From contig NZ_CP045121.1 of the NCBI RefSeq assembly GCF_011492965.1, forward strand, positions 992,001 to 1,056,000: a DNA stretch of 64,000 nucleotides. The letters are read 5' to 3'. Shown one piece after another: positions 8,438 through 17,292 of this stretch (its first letter is position 1; the number at the start of each line of letters is the position of its first letter). This DNA comes from Rubrobacter marinus (GTDB lineage Bacteria > Actinomycetota > Rubrobacteria > Rubrobacterales > Rubrobacteraceae). The notes under the pieces are model-generated. The model was not told the DNA's origin. It worked only from the letters and a program-made list of their open reading frames with translations, and searched no databases. Made by a program: the position numbers and the translations under genes.

Positions 8438-9772
8438 ATGGTTTCCCGATCCCGGCCGCCGTCGTGGTTGGGCTTGTTCATGGGCACGGGCTTCTGTACC
8501 CTCGGGGACGCTTTGAACACCCCAGCCACGAAAAAGCGCCCGGAGACGCCCCCGGCCGGTCTCGCGAGCAGGCTCCCTCTAGCCTCCATCGTCCTGCTCG
8601 CGGTGCTTCTGCTCGCCGGCACGGGCGAGGCCCGTTCGCAGGAGACCACCACCGGGGCTCTCGGGGAGGCCCGGCGGAGACGGTCGCCGCCCCGCCGCCG
8701 CCCGAGGTCGCGGCGGGCGCCTGGGCGCTCGTGGACCTTCGGACCGGGGAGTACCTGGCCGGAGAAGGGAGGACAGGCGGCTGCCGATGGCCTCCACCAC
8801 GAAGGTCATGACCGGGCTCGTGGCGTTCGAGATGGTCGAGGAGGGACGGGCGGACCTCGACGAGCCCGTCGTGATCTCGGCGGAGGCGGCGAGCTACGCC
8901 GTCCCCGCCTACAGCAACGTCGGCCTCTTCGCGGGGACGTCCTGAGCGTCCGGGAGCTCTTGATGGCCACCCTGATCTCCTCGGGCGACGACGCCGCCTA
9001 CGCCCTGGCCGAGCACCTCGGCGGAGCCGGCGGGGGAGACGCGGGCGTCTCGCGCTTCGTCGCCATGATGAACGAGAAGGCCGGGGAGCTGGGCCTCCGG
9101 GACACCCGCTTCGAGAACCCGATAGGCTTCGACGCCGAGGGCCACCACACGACGGCGCGGGAGCTCGCCCGGACGACCGTCGAGGCGTACGGCTACCGGG
9201 GGTTCGCGGAGACCGTCGGCCTCGGGACGGCCTCGATCACCACGGCGGACCGCGAGATACCGCTGCAGAACACGAACGAGCTGCTCTTCTCCTACGAGCC
9301 CGCCATCGGGGTGAAGACCGGGACCACGCCCGCCGCGGGTCCCAGCCTCGTCTCCGCGGCCGAGTCCGGCGACGAGTCCTACGTCGCCGTCGTCCTCGAC
9401 GACGAGGACCGCTTCGGCGACTCCGCCGAGGCCCTGGAGTACGGCTTCGCCGCCCACGACCGGCGGGAGGTCGTGCGCGAGGGCGAGCGCTACGCCGAGG
9501 CCCCGGTTCCGTACCGGCGCGACGAGGAGGTAGCGCTCGTCGCCGAGGGGCCCGTGACCGGGCTCGTCGGCGCGGGGGAGCCCGTGGAGCAGCGGGTCGA
9601 GGTCGTGGGGGAGCTGCCCCCGGAGGCGCGCCCGGGGACCCCTCTGGGCAGGGTCGAGGCCTACGTCGGCGGTGAGAAGGTAGGGGAGGCGAGGCTCGTC
9701 GCCGAGGGCGGGTACGAGGAGGCCTCCATCTTCAGGAAGGTGTGGTATACAGCGGGCGGGATCTTCGAGTAG
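8438..9772 (+). CDS. D-alanyl-D-alanine carboxypeptidase, peptidase S11 (three frameshifts)
   Basis: Exported serine carboxypeptidase that trims peptidoglycan stem peptides. A signal peptide (LASIVLLAVLLLAGTGEA) leads to a Pro-rich linker and the S11 domain: STTKVMTG (nucleophile serine near 8793), SGDDAAYALA at the SxN position and VKTGTTPAAG for KTG, then a beta-rich C-terminal domain. The frame breaks near 8660, 8773 and 8938; each is repaired by one extra G in a G run, giving a continuous normal protein. The start is uncertain: ATG 8438 leaves a long leader, while TTG 8513 (LNTPATKKRP) gives a conventional signal peptide. Confidence 0.85.
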   Translation: MVSRSRPPSWLGLFMGTGFCTLGDALNTPATKKRPETPPAGLASRLPLASIVLLAVLLLAGTGEARSQETTTGALGEARRRRSPPRRRPRSRRAPGRSWTFGPGSTWPEKGGQAAADGLHHEGHDRARGVRDGRGGTGGPRRARRDLGGGGELRRPRLQQRRPLRGDVLSVRELLMATLISSGDDAAYALAEHLGGAGGGDAGVSRFVAMMNEKAGELGLRDTRFENPIGFDAEGHHTTARELARTTVEAYGYRGFAETVGLGTASITTADREIPLQNTNELLFSYEPAIGVKTGTTPAAGPSLVSAAESGDESYVAVVLDDEDRFGDSAEALEYGFAAHDRREVVREGERYAEAPVPYRRDEEVALVAEGPVTGLVGAGEPVEQRVEVVGELPPEARPGTPLGRVEAYVGGEKVGEARLVAEGGYEEASIFRKVWYTAGGIFE

Positions 9773-9812
9773 GAATACCAAAGGCACCCTTTGGGGAAGG
9801 AGAGGTGCGGAG

Positions 9813-10772
9813 ATGATCCTGACCGTTACCCTTAACGCCGCCGTCGCGCGTACCCTCGTCGTCCCGAGCCTGACCCTCGGCGAGCGCCACCGCTCGCCCG
9901 AGGGGATCTCGCTCGCGGGCGGCAAGGGCATAAACGTCGCCCGGGCCCTGCGCACCCTGGACGTGCCGGTCCTCGCGACGGGCCTCGTCGGCGGGCGCGA
10001 CGGTGACGCCATCCGGGACGGCCTCTCCAAGGCGGCCATCCCGTTCGACCTCGTCGAGATGAGGAGCCCGTCTCGCACCTCCACCGCGATCGTGGACCCG
10101 ACGAACGGCACGCAGACCGAGATCAACGAACGCGGCCCCGAGGTCTCGCCCGAGGAGGCCCGCGAGTTCTCCCGGCGCCTGGAGTTCCTCATGGAGTACG
10201 CGACGGCGGTCGTCTTCGCCGGGAGCCTGCCGGCCAACCTGGACGAGGGGTACCTCGCGGGGCTGGTGCAGAAGGCCCGCGACAGGGGGCTCTACACGGT
10301 CGTGGACGCCCCGCCGACGGTCCTCAAGGCCGCGCTCAAGGAGGTCCCCTCGCTCGTCAGCCCGAACCAGCACGAGGCCGAGAGCGCCGCCGGCTTCGAC
10401 TTTATCGAGGAGGACGACTTCCTGCGGGGGCTGAGGCGCCTCGTCGAGCTCGGGGCCAGGGGGGCGTGCATCACCTCGTCCTCGGGCTACTCCTACCTCA
10501 CGGCGGAGGGAGGGGTGGTCTCGGCCCGGGCGCCCGAGGTCGAGGCCCTCTCGACGATCGGGAGCGGCGACGCCTACCTCGCGGGCCTGCTGGCCGGCCT
10601 CCTGCACCGCAAGCTCACGCCGGTCGAGGCCGTGCGCCTCGCGGCGGGGTGCGCGGCGGCGAACGCCGAGTCCCTGGGCGCCGGGGTCTTCGAGGCGCGC
10701 CGCGCCGAGGAGCTCGCCGAGACCGTCCGCGTGGAGGTCTTCTCCGAGGTTTTCGACCGCGACACCGTGTAG
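9813..10772 (+). CDS. PfkB-family hexose kinase, 1-phosphofructokinase-like
   Basis: Ribokinase-fold sugar kinase of 319 aa. The N-terminal GGKGINVARALR and the C-terminal anion-hole and catalytic-base motif STIGSGDAYLAG are characteristic. The order TLNAAVART...GGKG...NERGPE is that of the FruK/LacC branch (fructose-1-phosphate or tagatose-6-phosphate kinases). No PTS or fructose transport gene is adjacent, so the substrate is open. ATG 9813 is preceded by GGAGAGGTGCGGAG. Confidence 0.87.
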   Translation: MILTVTLNAAVARTLVVPSLTLGERHRSPEGISLAGGKGINVARALRTLDVPVLATGLVGGRDGDAIRDGLSKAAIPFDLVEMRSPSRTSTAIVDPTNGTQTEINERGPEVSPEEAREFSRRLEFLMEYATAVVFAGSLPANLDEGYLAGLVQKARDRGLYTVVDAPPTVLKAALKEVPSLVSPNQHEAESAAGFDFIEEDDFLRGLRRLVELGARGACITSSSGYSYLTAEGGVVSARAPEVEALSTIGSGDAYLAGLLAGLLHRKLTPVEAVRLAAGCAAANAESLGAGVFEARRAEELAETVRVEVFSEVFDRDTV

Positions 10773-10854
10773 CCGCCCCCCGCCGGGAACGGGAAGAGGG
10801 TCGTGTTAGAATCGCGTCGTCGTAAGAGACCGTTTGAAACCTGGAGGTATTCTC

Positions 10855-11165
10855 ATGGCGGTTACCGACGTTACCGACGCGAACTTCGAGAGCGAGGTCC
10901 TGCAGGCCGACAAGCCGGTCATCGTGGACTTCTGGGCGCCGTGGTGCGTGCCGTGCCGGCGGGTCTCCCCGATCCTCGACGAGATGAGCGAGAGCCGCGA
11001 GGACGTGCGTTTCGTCAAGGTCAACGTGGACGACAACCCGCAGACCGCCATGAGCTACAGCATCACGAGCATCCCCACGATCACCCGCTTCGAGGCGGGC
11101 AGATCCAGAAGCAGGCCGTGGGCGCCCTGCCGAAGAACCAGCTCGCCGCCCAGCTCGGCTTGTAG
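10855..11165 (+). CDS. trxA: Thioredoxin (one frameshift)
   Basis: Cytosolic dithiol reductase with the active site WAPWCVPCR near residue 27 and the cis-proline loop SITSIPTITRF. The frame breaks at about 11099; one added G restores FEAGQIQKQAVGALPKNQLAAQLGL, ending at 11165, for a normal length of about 103 aa. The ATG at 10855 is chosen over the upstream TTG because CTGGAGGT lies 7 nt before it. A possible -10 (TTAGAAT) is seen near 10806. Confidence 0.92.
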
Positions 11166-11185
11166 GAGCGTCCGCCCGGGGACGA

Positions 11186-11214
11186 TTGCCCTTCGCAACG
11201 GGCTCCGTTACAAT
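11186..11214 (+). promoter_or_regulatory. Promoter for groES
   Basis: TTGCCC (11186-11191) and TACAAT (11209-11214) are spaced by exactly 17 bp. The leader to the groES ATG is about 88 nt. No CIRCE (HrcA) inverted repeat was found in it. Confidence 0.65.
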
Positions 11215-11308
11215 CCCGGCCGTGTCAGGGTAGAGAGGCCCCGCGCCCCGGTGGGTACCGGGGCTTCGGGTCCGTAAGGAAATGGAAGAACAGAGGAGGC
11301 AGAATCCC

Positions 11309-11599
11309 ATGAAGTTCAAGCCGCTAGGCGCACGCGCGCTGGTCCAGATGATAGAGCGCGAGCAGACGACGGCCTCCGGCATCGTGCTGCCGGACACCGC
11401 CAAGGAGAAGCCGCAGACGGCGAAGGTGGTCGCGGTCGGCAACGGCAAGACCGACAAGGACGGCAACACCGTCGCGGTCGAGGTCTCCGAGGGCGACGTC
11501 ATCGTCTTCGCCCGCTACTCCGGCACCGAGATCAAGCTGGAGGGCGAGGACTACATGATCCTCGACGCCGACGACATCCTCGGGGTGGTCGAGGACTAG
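11309..11599 (+). CDS. groES: Co-chaperonin GroES
   Basis: The 96-aa lid of the GroEL folding chamber. Conserved blocks MKFKPLGARALVQ, TASGIVLPDTAKEKPQ, the flexible mobile loop, and EGEDYMILDADDILGVVE are complete. ATG 11309 is preferred over the in-frame ATG at 11282 because GAGGAGGC lies 9 nt upstream and the family begins MKFKPL. No groEL follows; the next gene is a cell-wall amidase after a terminator, so groEL must lie elsewhere. Confidence 0.95.
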   Translation: MKFKPLGARALVQMIEREQTTASGIVLPDTAKEKPQTAKVVAVGNGKTDKDGNTVAVEVSEGDVIVFARYSGTEIKLEGEDYMILDADDILGVVED

Positions 11600-11649
11600 A
11601 CCCATCAGGCTCGGGGGCTTCCACCAAACCGCGGCCCCCAGGCCCTTCG

Positions 11650-11695
11650 GGCGCCGGGCGATCCAGGACACGGACCGCCCGGCGCCTCGCTTTTT
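11650..11695 (+). terminator. Intrinsic terminator after groES
   Basis: A 15-bp stem with one mismatch (11650-11664 with 11672-11686), a 7-nt loop, and TTTTT at 11691-11695. Confidence 0.75.
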
Positions 11696-11783
11696 GGGCC
11701 CCTCGGCCGATCGCACCGTGCTCCTCTCCAACGGCTCAAGGACGTCGCAAGAAGATCCTCCGATGACGGGGGAGCGCTAGGCC

Positions 11784-12854
11784 GTGCGCGCCCTGCGCAG
11801 GGGAGACCGGGGGAGGGAGGTCGTGGACCTCCAGACCCGCCTGCTCGCCCTCGGCCTGGACCTCGGCAACCGGGGGATAGACGGCGTCTTCGGGCCCGTG
11901 ACGGAGCTCGCGGTGAGGGCCTTCCAGCAGCGGATGGGCATCCTCGCGGACGGCTCCGTCGGGCCCATCACCTGGCGTGAGGTCTACGAGGCCGGCTACC
12001 GCCCGGGCGGGCGCCTCCTCTACCTGCGCCAGCCCCCGTTCAGGGGCGCCGACGTCACCGAGCTGCAGCGCATGCTCCACGACCTCGGCTTCGACCCCGG
12101 CGCCGTCAACGGGCTCTTCGACGAGCGGACCGCCCGCGCGACAAAGGAGTTTCAGCGCAACGCCGGCCTCGTCCCGGATGGCGTGATCGACGACGGGGTC
12201 TTCAAGGTCCTCAACACCTACGCGGCCCAGTCCCTCGGCACGCACCAGCTCCCGGACAAGAACGGCGGCTACTTCCCCGAGGACCTCTTCGCCGGCACGA
12301 TCGTCGTCGACGCCGCCCACGGCGGGCGCGACGTCGGGTTCAAGTGCCCCAACGGGCTCACCGAGGCCGACCTGAACCTCGCGGTCGCCCAGGAGCTCGC
12401 CCAGATACTGCCCGCCCGCGAGGTGCTCCTGACCCGGAGCGGCGACGACGACGTCCCCAACTCCGACCGGGCCTTTCTCGCCAACTCCAGCCGGGCGAAG
12501 ATGGTCGTCTCGATCCACCACGCCCACCACCACTCCCCGGAGGCCAGCGGCACCGCCGCGTTCTACTTCGAGCGCCTCGGCTACCGCTCGCACCGCGGCA
12601 GGATGGCCGCGACCTACGTCCAGAAGGGCGTGAGCCGGGCCCTGGAGACGGCCGACATAGGCGAGTTCGGCCGCTCCTACGACATCCTGCGCGAGACGAA
12701 CATCCCGGCGGTGATGCTGGAGCCCCTGTTCCTCACGAACCCCGAGAACCTGGACCTCGCCTCGGACCCGTACTACCCCACAACCGTCGCCGAGGCCGTC
12801 GCCGGGGCCCTCGAGCTCTACGCCGGCCGCGACGCGGCCTTTATAGCGCAGTAG
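11784..12854 (+). CDS. N-acetylmuramoyl-L-alanine amidase with two peptidoglycan-binding domains
   Basis: A 356-aa protein with two N-terminal PG_binding_1 repeats (residues about 1-60 and 80-145, each ending GDRGREVVDLQ...DGVFGP and VTELQRML...VNGLFDERT), then an Amidase_3 catalytic domain from about residue 172. Zinc and catalytic residues are visible: VVDAAHGGRD, TEADLNLAVAQEL, VSIHHAHH and PAVMLEPLFLTNPEN with the catalytic Glu. No signal peptide is seen, as in mycobacterial CwlM, but unlike CwlM the metal ligands appear intact. GTG start 11784. The HDAC-family gene follows 3 nt downstream, so both are likely on one transcript. Confidence 0.88.
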   Translation: MRALRRGDRGREVVDLQTRLLALGLDLGNRGIDGVFGPVTELAVRAFQQRMGILADGSVGPITWREVYEAGYRPGGRLLYLRQPPFRGADVTELQRMLHDLGFDPGAVNGLFDERTARATKEFQRNAGLVPDGVIDDGVFKVLNTYAAQSLGTHQLPDKNGGYFPEDLFAGTIVVDAAHGGRDVGFKCPNGLTEADLNLAVAQELAQILPAREVLLTRSGDDDVPNSDRAFLANSSRAKMVVSIHHAHHHSPEASGTAAFYFERLGYRSHRGRMAATYVQKGVSRALETADIGEFGRSYDILRETNIPAVMLEPLFLTNPENLDLASDPYYPTTVAEAVAGALELYAGRDAAFIAQ

Positions 12855-12857
12855 CCC

Positions 12858-13875
12858 GTGATCCGGGCCTACACCCACCCCTTCTGCGCCCGTCACCGCA
12901 ACCCGAACTCCTCCGTCGAGAGGCCCGAACGCCTGGCCGCCGCCCTCGAAGGGGCCGAACGCGCCAGGGCCTCCGGCGTCGAGCTCTCCGCCCCCGAACC
13001 GGCGCCCCGGCAGGCTCTCGAGGCCGTCCACGACGCACGGTACCTCGAAGGCCTGCGCGCCCTCTCTGAGAGCGGCGGGGGCTACCTGGACGGGGACACG
13101 GCCACGAACGCCGACTCGTGGGAGGCGGCCGTCCTCGCGAGCGGGCCGCCGTCTCGGCGGTGGAGGCCGCGATGGGGGGACGCCGTCCTTCGCGCTCGTC
13201 CGCCCGCCGGGCCACCACGCGGGCGCCGGTTACGCGATGGGCTTCTGCCTCCTCAACCACGCGGCGGTCGCGGCGGCCCACGCCCGCTCCCTCGGGCCGA
13301 GCGGGTCGCGATCCTGGACTGGGACGTCCACCACGGCAACGGCACCCAGGACATCTTCTACGAGAGGGGGGACGTGCTCTACCTCTCCGTGCACCGGAGC
13401 CCCTTCTACCCGGGCACCGGCGGGCTCGGCGAGGTCGGGCGGGGGAGGGCCGGGGCATGACCGCCAACGTGCCGCTCCCGGCCCGCTCCGGCGCCGACCG
13501 CTACGCCGCGGCCTTCTCGGGGTGCTGCTGCCGGTCCTGAGGGAGTTCGAGCCCGGGGTGGTGATCGTCTCGGCCGGCTACGACGCCCACCGCGACGACC
13601 CGCTGGGCGGGATGGCCCTCGACGAGGGCTTCTTCGGGGAGGCCGCGGCTTCGGTGGCCGCCCTCACCCGCGAGATACCCCGTTGCGCCCCGCCCGCGCT
13701 CGTCCTCGAGGGCGGCTACGACCTCGCGGCCCTCTCCGGCTGCGTCGAGGCGACGCTCGGGGGGCTCGACGGCGCCGCCCCGCGGTGGGAGTACCGCGAG
13801 GAAGGGGCCCCCGCCCCGGTGCGGGAGGCACGCGAGGCGCTCTCCCCGTTCTGGGAGGGCCTCAGGCGGCGGTAG
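12858..13875 (+). CDS. Histone deacetylase/AcuC-family zinc deacetylase (several frameshifts)
   Basis: Class II HDAC-like amidohydrolase that removes acyl groups from protein or small-molecule amines. Spread over three frames, the family blocks occur in order: [41 protein letters not shown] (the HH pair), [17 protein letters not shown] (zinc Asp/His), [26 protein letters not shown] (zinc Asp) and VLEGGYDL. Breaks fall near 13145, 13180, 13300, 13440 and 13520, mostly in G or C runs, so an intact gene with consensus errors is likelier than a pseudogene. GTG start 3 nt after the amidase. An arginase-fold relative such as acetylpolyamine amidohydrolase is an alternative name. Confidence 0.8.
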
Positions 13876-13893
13876 CCCATATCTCGGGCGGGC

Positions 13894-13921
13894 TGGTCAA
13901 AGCGGCTCCCTTCGGTATAAT
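13894..13921 (+). promoter_or_regulatory. Promoter for tRNA-Pro
   Basis: TGGTCA (13894-13899) and a perfect TATAAT (13916-13921) with 16-bp spacing. Initiation would fall a few bases before the tRNA at 13934. Confidence 0.65.
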
Positions 13922-13933
13922 GTGCGACGCAGT

Positions 13934-14007
13934 CGGGACGTAGCGCAGCCTGGTAGCGCGCCTCGTTCGGGACGAGGAGGTCGGAGGTTCAAATCCTCTC
14001 GTCCCGA
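13934..14007 (+). tRNA. tRNA-Pro(CGG)
   Basis: Acceptor stem CGGGACG with CGTCCCG, D-stem GCGC/GCGC, anticodon stem CCTCG/CGAGG with loop TTCGGGA (anticodon CGG, G37), and T-arm GGAGG-TTCAAAT-CCTCT. Discriminator base A; CCA is not encoded. Confidence 0.97.
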
Positions 14008-14012
14008 CTAGC

Positions 14013-14030
14013 CCGGGGATGGTTCCCCGG
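14013..14030 (+). terminator. Hairpin after tRNA-Pro
   Basis: A 7-bp perfect stem (CCGGGGA with TCCCCGG, 4-nt loop) just 5 nt after the tRNA. It is followed only by a weakly T-rich tail (ATCTCTCC), so it could be a terminator or a processing signal. Confidence 0.5.
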
Positions 14031-14109
14031 ATCTCTCCTACCCTTACCGCGACGTCGCGCCGCCTCGCCCGTGCTTCGAGCCTATCGATCCCCGCTGCCG
14101 GGCGGCGGC

Positions 14110-14568
14110 CTACGCCTCCGGCAACTCCTTGCGCATAAAGACCCGCCGGTACCCGTCGTCGAGGCGACGCTCGATCTCGCGGTAGCCCAACCTCTCGTAG
14201 AAGGCGATGTTCTCGGTCATCCGCTCGTTGGTGTAGAGGTGGATCTCCCGGGCGCCGCTCTCGTGGGCGAACTCCTCGGCGAAGCGCATCAGCTCGCGCC
14301 CGAGCCCCGACCCCTGGTACGACGGTCGCACGGCCACGTTCTCCACCAGCACCGCGTCCTCGAGCGGCCTCAGCACCAGGACGCCGGCGACGACGCTCCC
14401 GTCGACGAGCACGTAGACCTCGCCCGCCCGGATGAGGGCCGCGTAGTCCGCGAGCATGGGGGCGGGTTCCCTGCCGATCCTACCGACGTACTTCGAGTAC
14501 GCGGCGCGGACGCAGGACGCCACCCGATCGTCCTCGCCGGCCCCGGCGAGCCTTATGCGGACGTTCAC
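14110..14568 (-). CDS. GNAT-family N-acetyltransferase
   Basis: A 152-aa acetyl-CoA-dependent acetyltransferase. The core motif A is clear (VAVRPSYQGSGLGRELM, acetyl-CoA pyrophosphate loop), followed by IHLYTNERMTENIAFYERLGY, the usual motif B with its end tyrosine. The acceptor substrate cannot be predicted. It lies 13 nt downstream of the ABC-F gene on the same strand, so it is probably translated from the same mRNA. Confidence 0.9.
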   Translation of the reverse strand: MNVRIRLAGAGEDDRVASCVRAAYSKYVGRIGREPAPMLADYAALIRAGEVYVLVDGSVVAGVLVLRPLEDAVLVENVAVRPSYQGSGLGRELMRFAEEFAHESGAREIHLYTNERMTENIAFYERLGYREIERRLDDGYRRVFMRKELPEA

Positions 14569-14581
14569 GGGCGCGGACCCC

Positions 14582-16468
14582 TTACAGGTCCACCTCTTCG
14601 GCCTCCTGCATGAGCTCCGTCCAGTCGTTGTAGAGGCCGTCGAGGAGGCCCTTGAGCTGGCGGTGCTCGGTGACGACCTCGCGGGAGCGCTTGCCGTCGG
14701 CGTAGAGCTCTGAGGTGGCGAGCTCCTTCTCCAGCTTCGCGACGCGGCGCTCGGTCGCGTCGATCTCGCCCTCCACGGCGACGAGGCGCGTGGCGACGAT
14801 GTTCTGGCGCCCGTTGAGGCCGGGCCTGACCCTGCGGCGCGGGGCCTTGCGGCCGCCCTCCTTGACGTCGAGGCGGCGGTGGGCGCGGTAGTAGTCGTAG
14901 CCGCCGAGGTAGTTGCGCAGCTTCTTGTTGTCGAGCTCGACGATGCGCGTGGCGATCTTCTTGAGAAAGTAGCGGTCGTGGGAGATGAAGAACAGGGTGC
15001 CCCGGTAGCCCTTGAGGGCGTCTTCGAGGGCCTCGCGGGCCGGGATGTCCAGGTTGTTCGTCGGCTCGTCCAGGAGGAGCAGGTTCGCGCCGCTCACCAC
15101 GATCTCCGCGAGGCTCAGGCGGCTCTTCTCGCCGCCCGAGAGCGAGGAGACCTTTTTGAAGACGTCGTCCCCGGAGAACAGGAAGGCGCCGAGAAGCTCG
15201 CGGGACTCGGGGGCGTCGAGTCCGGTCGCGTCCATCGTCTCCTCCAGCACGGTCTTCGTGCCTTCGAGGCGCGCGAGCTGCTGGTCCTGGTACTCCGCGA
15301 CGACGTTGTTGCCGAGACGGACGATGCCGCCCCGCGGCTCGAGCTCGCCGGTGGCGAGGCGCATCAGGGTGCTCTTGCCGGTCCCGTTCGGGCCGAGCAG
15401 CGCGACCCTCTCGCCGCGCTCGACGACGAGCTGCACCTCGTCCAGCAGGGGCTCGCCGCCGTCGTAGCCGTAGGTGGCGTTCTCCATCTCCAGCACGACG
15501 CGCCCCGCCCGGGAGGTCTCGCCGGAGAGGTCGAGCTTCATGCCGCGCTTGCCGTTCTTCGGGCCCTCGACCTTCTCCATGCGGTCGAGGAGCTTCTGCT
15601 TGCTCTTCGCCTGCTTCGCCTTGGTGTTCTTGGCCCGGTTCTTCTCGATGAAGCGCTCGAGCTGCTCGCGTCGCTCCGAGTTCGCCTTGGCCTTGCGGGC
15701 GAGCTGCTCGTCGCGCGCCTTCTTCTCCGAGACGTACTTCGTGTAGTTGCCCGTGTAGCGGGTGAGCTTCCCGTCGTCGAGCTCCACGATCGACTCGGAG
15801 ATCGCGTCCAGAAAGTACCTGTCGTGCGAGACGACGAGGACGGCGCTCTTCGCGTTCTTGACGAACCCCTCGAGCCACTCTATGGCGCGCAGGTCGAGGT
15901 GATTTGTAGGCTCGTCGAGGAGGACGAGGTCGGGCTCGGAGAGGAGGAGCTTCGCGAGCGCCACCCGGCTCTGCTCCCCACCAGAGAAAGAACCGACCGG
16001 TCGCTTCCAATCGTCGGGGTCGAAGCCGAGGGAGGAGAGCGTCGAGGCTACGCGGGCGCGGTACTCGTAGCCGCCGTCGCGGTCGAACTCGGACTGGACG
16101 CGCCCGTAGCGCTCCAGGACGGCGGGGGAGGGGTCCTCGGAGATTTTGGCTTCCAGCCCCTCGAGCTCCGCTTCGCGTTCGATCAGGGACGAGAAGGCCG
16201 AGAGGATCTCCTCCTCCACGCTGCGCTCGGAGCCGACGTAGAGGCTCTGCGACGTTACCCCGACCTTCGACCCCGCCACGTACTCGACGCTCCCGCCGTT
16301 GGGCTCGGAGGCGCCGGAGAGCACGTTCAGGAGCGTCGTCTTGCCCGCGCCGTTGCGGCCGACGAGGCCGATCTTCTCGCCCGCCTCGACGGACAAGCTG
16401 GCGCCGGAGAGGATCTTCAGGTCCCCCCCGTGGTACTTGACGATTTCCTTCGCTATCAAAACCTTCAT
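14582..16468 (-). CDS. ABC-F family ATPase
   Basis: Soluble protein of about 628 aa with two ABC domains and no membrane domain, the ABC-F (EttA/Uup/ARE) layout of ribosome-associated ATPases. Domain 1 has Walker A GLVGRNGAGKTT, signature SFSGGEQSR and Walker B LVLLDEPTNHLD. A charged linker of about 80 residues rich in Lys/Arg/Gln follows, and domain 2 has GPNGTGKST, SSLSGGEKSR and LLLLDEPTNNLD. A coiled C-terminal extension carries EGEIDATERRVAKLEKEL. The start at 16468 (MKVLIAKEIV) is preferred because the first strand of the ABC fold begins there; the frame is open upstream to 16615. Translation factor or antibiotic protection are the possible roles. Confidence 0.92.
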   Translation of the reverse strand: MKVLIAKEIVKYHGGDLKILSGASLSVEAGEKIGLVGRNGAGKTTLLNVLSGASEPNGGSVEYVAGSKVGVTSQSLYVGSERSVEEEILSAFSSLIEREAELEGLEAKISEDPSPAVLERYGRVQSEFDRDGGYEYRARVASTLSSLGFDPDDWKRPVGSFSGGEQSRVALAKLLLSEPDLVLLDEPTNHLDLRAIEWLEGFVKNAKSAVLVVSHDRYFLDAISESIVELDDGKLTRYTGNYTKYVSEKKARDEQLARKAKANSERREQLERFIEKNRAKNTKAKQAKSKQKLLDRMEKVEGPKNGKRGMKLDLSGETSRAGRVVLEMENATYGYDGGEPLLDEVQLVVERGERVALLGPNGTGKSTLMRLATGELEPRGGIVRLGNNVVAEYQDQQLARLEGTKTVLEETMDATGLDAPESRELLGAFLFSGDDVFKKVSSLSGGEKSRLSLAEIVVSGANLLLLDEPTNNLDIPAREALEDALKGYRGTLFFISHDRYFLKKIATRIVELDNKKLRNYLGGYDYYRAHRRLDVKEGGRKAPRRRVRPGLNGRQNIVATRLVAVEGEIDATERRVAKLEKELATSELYADGKRSREVVTEHRQLKGLLDGLYNDWTELMQEAEEVDL

Positions 16469-16700
16469 GGCAACCAAATTCCCGAGTCGGAGAAGCTGAG
16501 TACGATTACGCCCGGAGCGAGCGAGCTCCATACGCCCCCATGCCGACGATCCCGTACATCCGGCGGCATTTGCCCGACCGGGACGCCTCGACCCACGAGG
16601 TCCGGCCGGCGGCAAGCGACGGCCGCAAGACTGTCTATCGGGTCTCTTCGAAGGGTGCAGAGCGGATTCTACGCTCCTTAGATTCTACCAGCCTTTTGTC
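16469..16700 (-). promoter_or_regulatory. Long leader and possible promoter of the ABC-F gene
   Basis: Reading on the minus strand, TAGAAT boxes occur twice close together (within 16667-16690), in GGTAGAATCTAAGG and GCGTAGAATCCGC. If these are the -10 region, the mRNA leader is roughly 190-210 nt. It holds short GC hairpins such as CCTCGACC-CACGAGG. ABC-F resistance genes are often controlled by such attenuating leaders, but no leader peptide was defined here. Confidence 0.3.
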
Positions 16701-16829
16701 CGCAGTCTCCCTACGGCAGAGGCGTCCGGGACGCCTGCTGGTCAGGTCGCGCCCGAGCCGTCGGTTCGTCTTGAGCCCCATGGCGTAGTAGCATTGGCAA
16801 CAAGAAAACGACGTGAGAGGACCCAGGCG

Positions 16830-17036
16830 ATGAGCGAAGAAGAGAAGGTAACCAGAGGTCGTTCCAAAAAGGATCCGGACGAGAAGCCTCCTGAGGACGA
16901 GGCTGGATCCCCGGGCCCCGGACCTATGGGGAGCGGCGACCCCGAGGCGGGCGAATCGGGGCCCATGGGTACCCGGAACGCCCGGACCAACGAGGACGCC
17001 GCCTCGCGCGACAGAGCAGACGAGGGCGACAGCTAG
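16830..17036 (+). CDS. Small hydrophilic, probably disordered protein
   Basis: A 68-aa acidic and lysine-rich protein (MSEEEKVTRGRSKKDPDEK) followed by Gly/Pro/Ser-rich sequence containing two similar GPMG segments, with no hydrophobic core. The ATG at 16830 is preferred over an in-frame codon at 16794 because GAGAGG lies about 10 nt upstream. No family was recognised; composition suggests an intrinsically disordered stress or storage protein. It stands alone between divergent ABC-F and the methyltransferase. Confidence 0.5.
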   Translation: MSEEEKVTRGRSKKDPDEKPPEDEAGSPGPGPMGSGDPEAGESGPMGTRNARTNEDAASRDRADEGDS

Positions 17037-17292
17037 AGCCGAACCCTCCTTAGCAGCACAGGTCACACGGCGCCTGGCACCCCAGGTCCGCGACGCCCTC
17101 GCCGGAACCAGTGGAAGATGCCGGTGGAGCCCGGTACCCGCGTCGCGGGCCCTTCGCGCCACCGTAGGAAAGAGAAGGCCGTGATCTCGTGGTCCTCGAC
17201 CGATGGTGGCCGTGTACCCGTCCCCGTGAAGGACACACGGCCGGGCGGGATCGGGGGCTCGCATAGCTAGACGCGACGGATCCAGAGGGCGC
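17037..17292. other. Intergenic region with a hairpin
   Basis: No supported gene. It contains an 8-bp inverted repeat (GGCCGTGT near 17208 with ACACGGCC near 17233) upstream of the methyltransferase, and short GC-rich dyads. A Cys-rich stretch readable on the minus strand has no start codon and is discussed under rejected items. Confidence 0.4.

Noticed and set aside
11165..11309. CIRCE element before groES
   Set aside because: No TTAGCACTC-N9-GAGTGCTAA-like repeat found; only a standard promoter.
14879..16681. 600-aa plus-strand ORF
   Set aside because: Antisense shadow of the ABC-F gene with low-complexity Leu/Glu/Val composition.
17050..17110. Minus-strand Cys-rich end (CQAPCDLCC) resembling a RiPP precursor
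   Set aside because: No start codon or ribosome site in a short range and no maturation genes nearby; most of the frame is the methyltransferase antisense.
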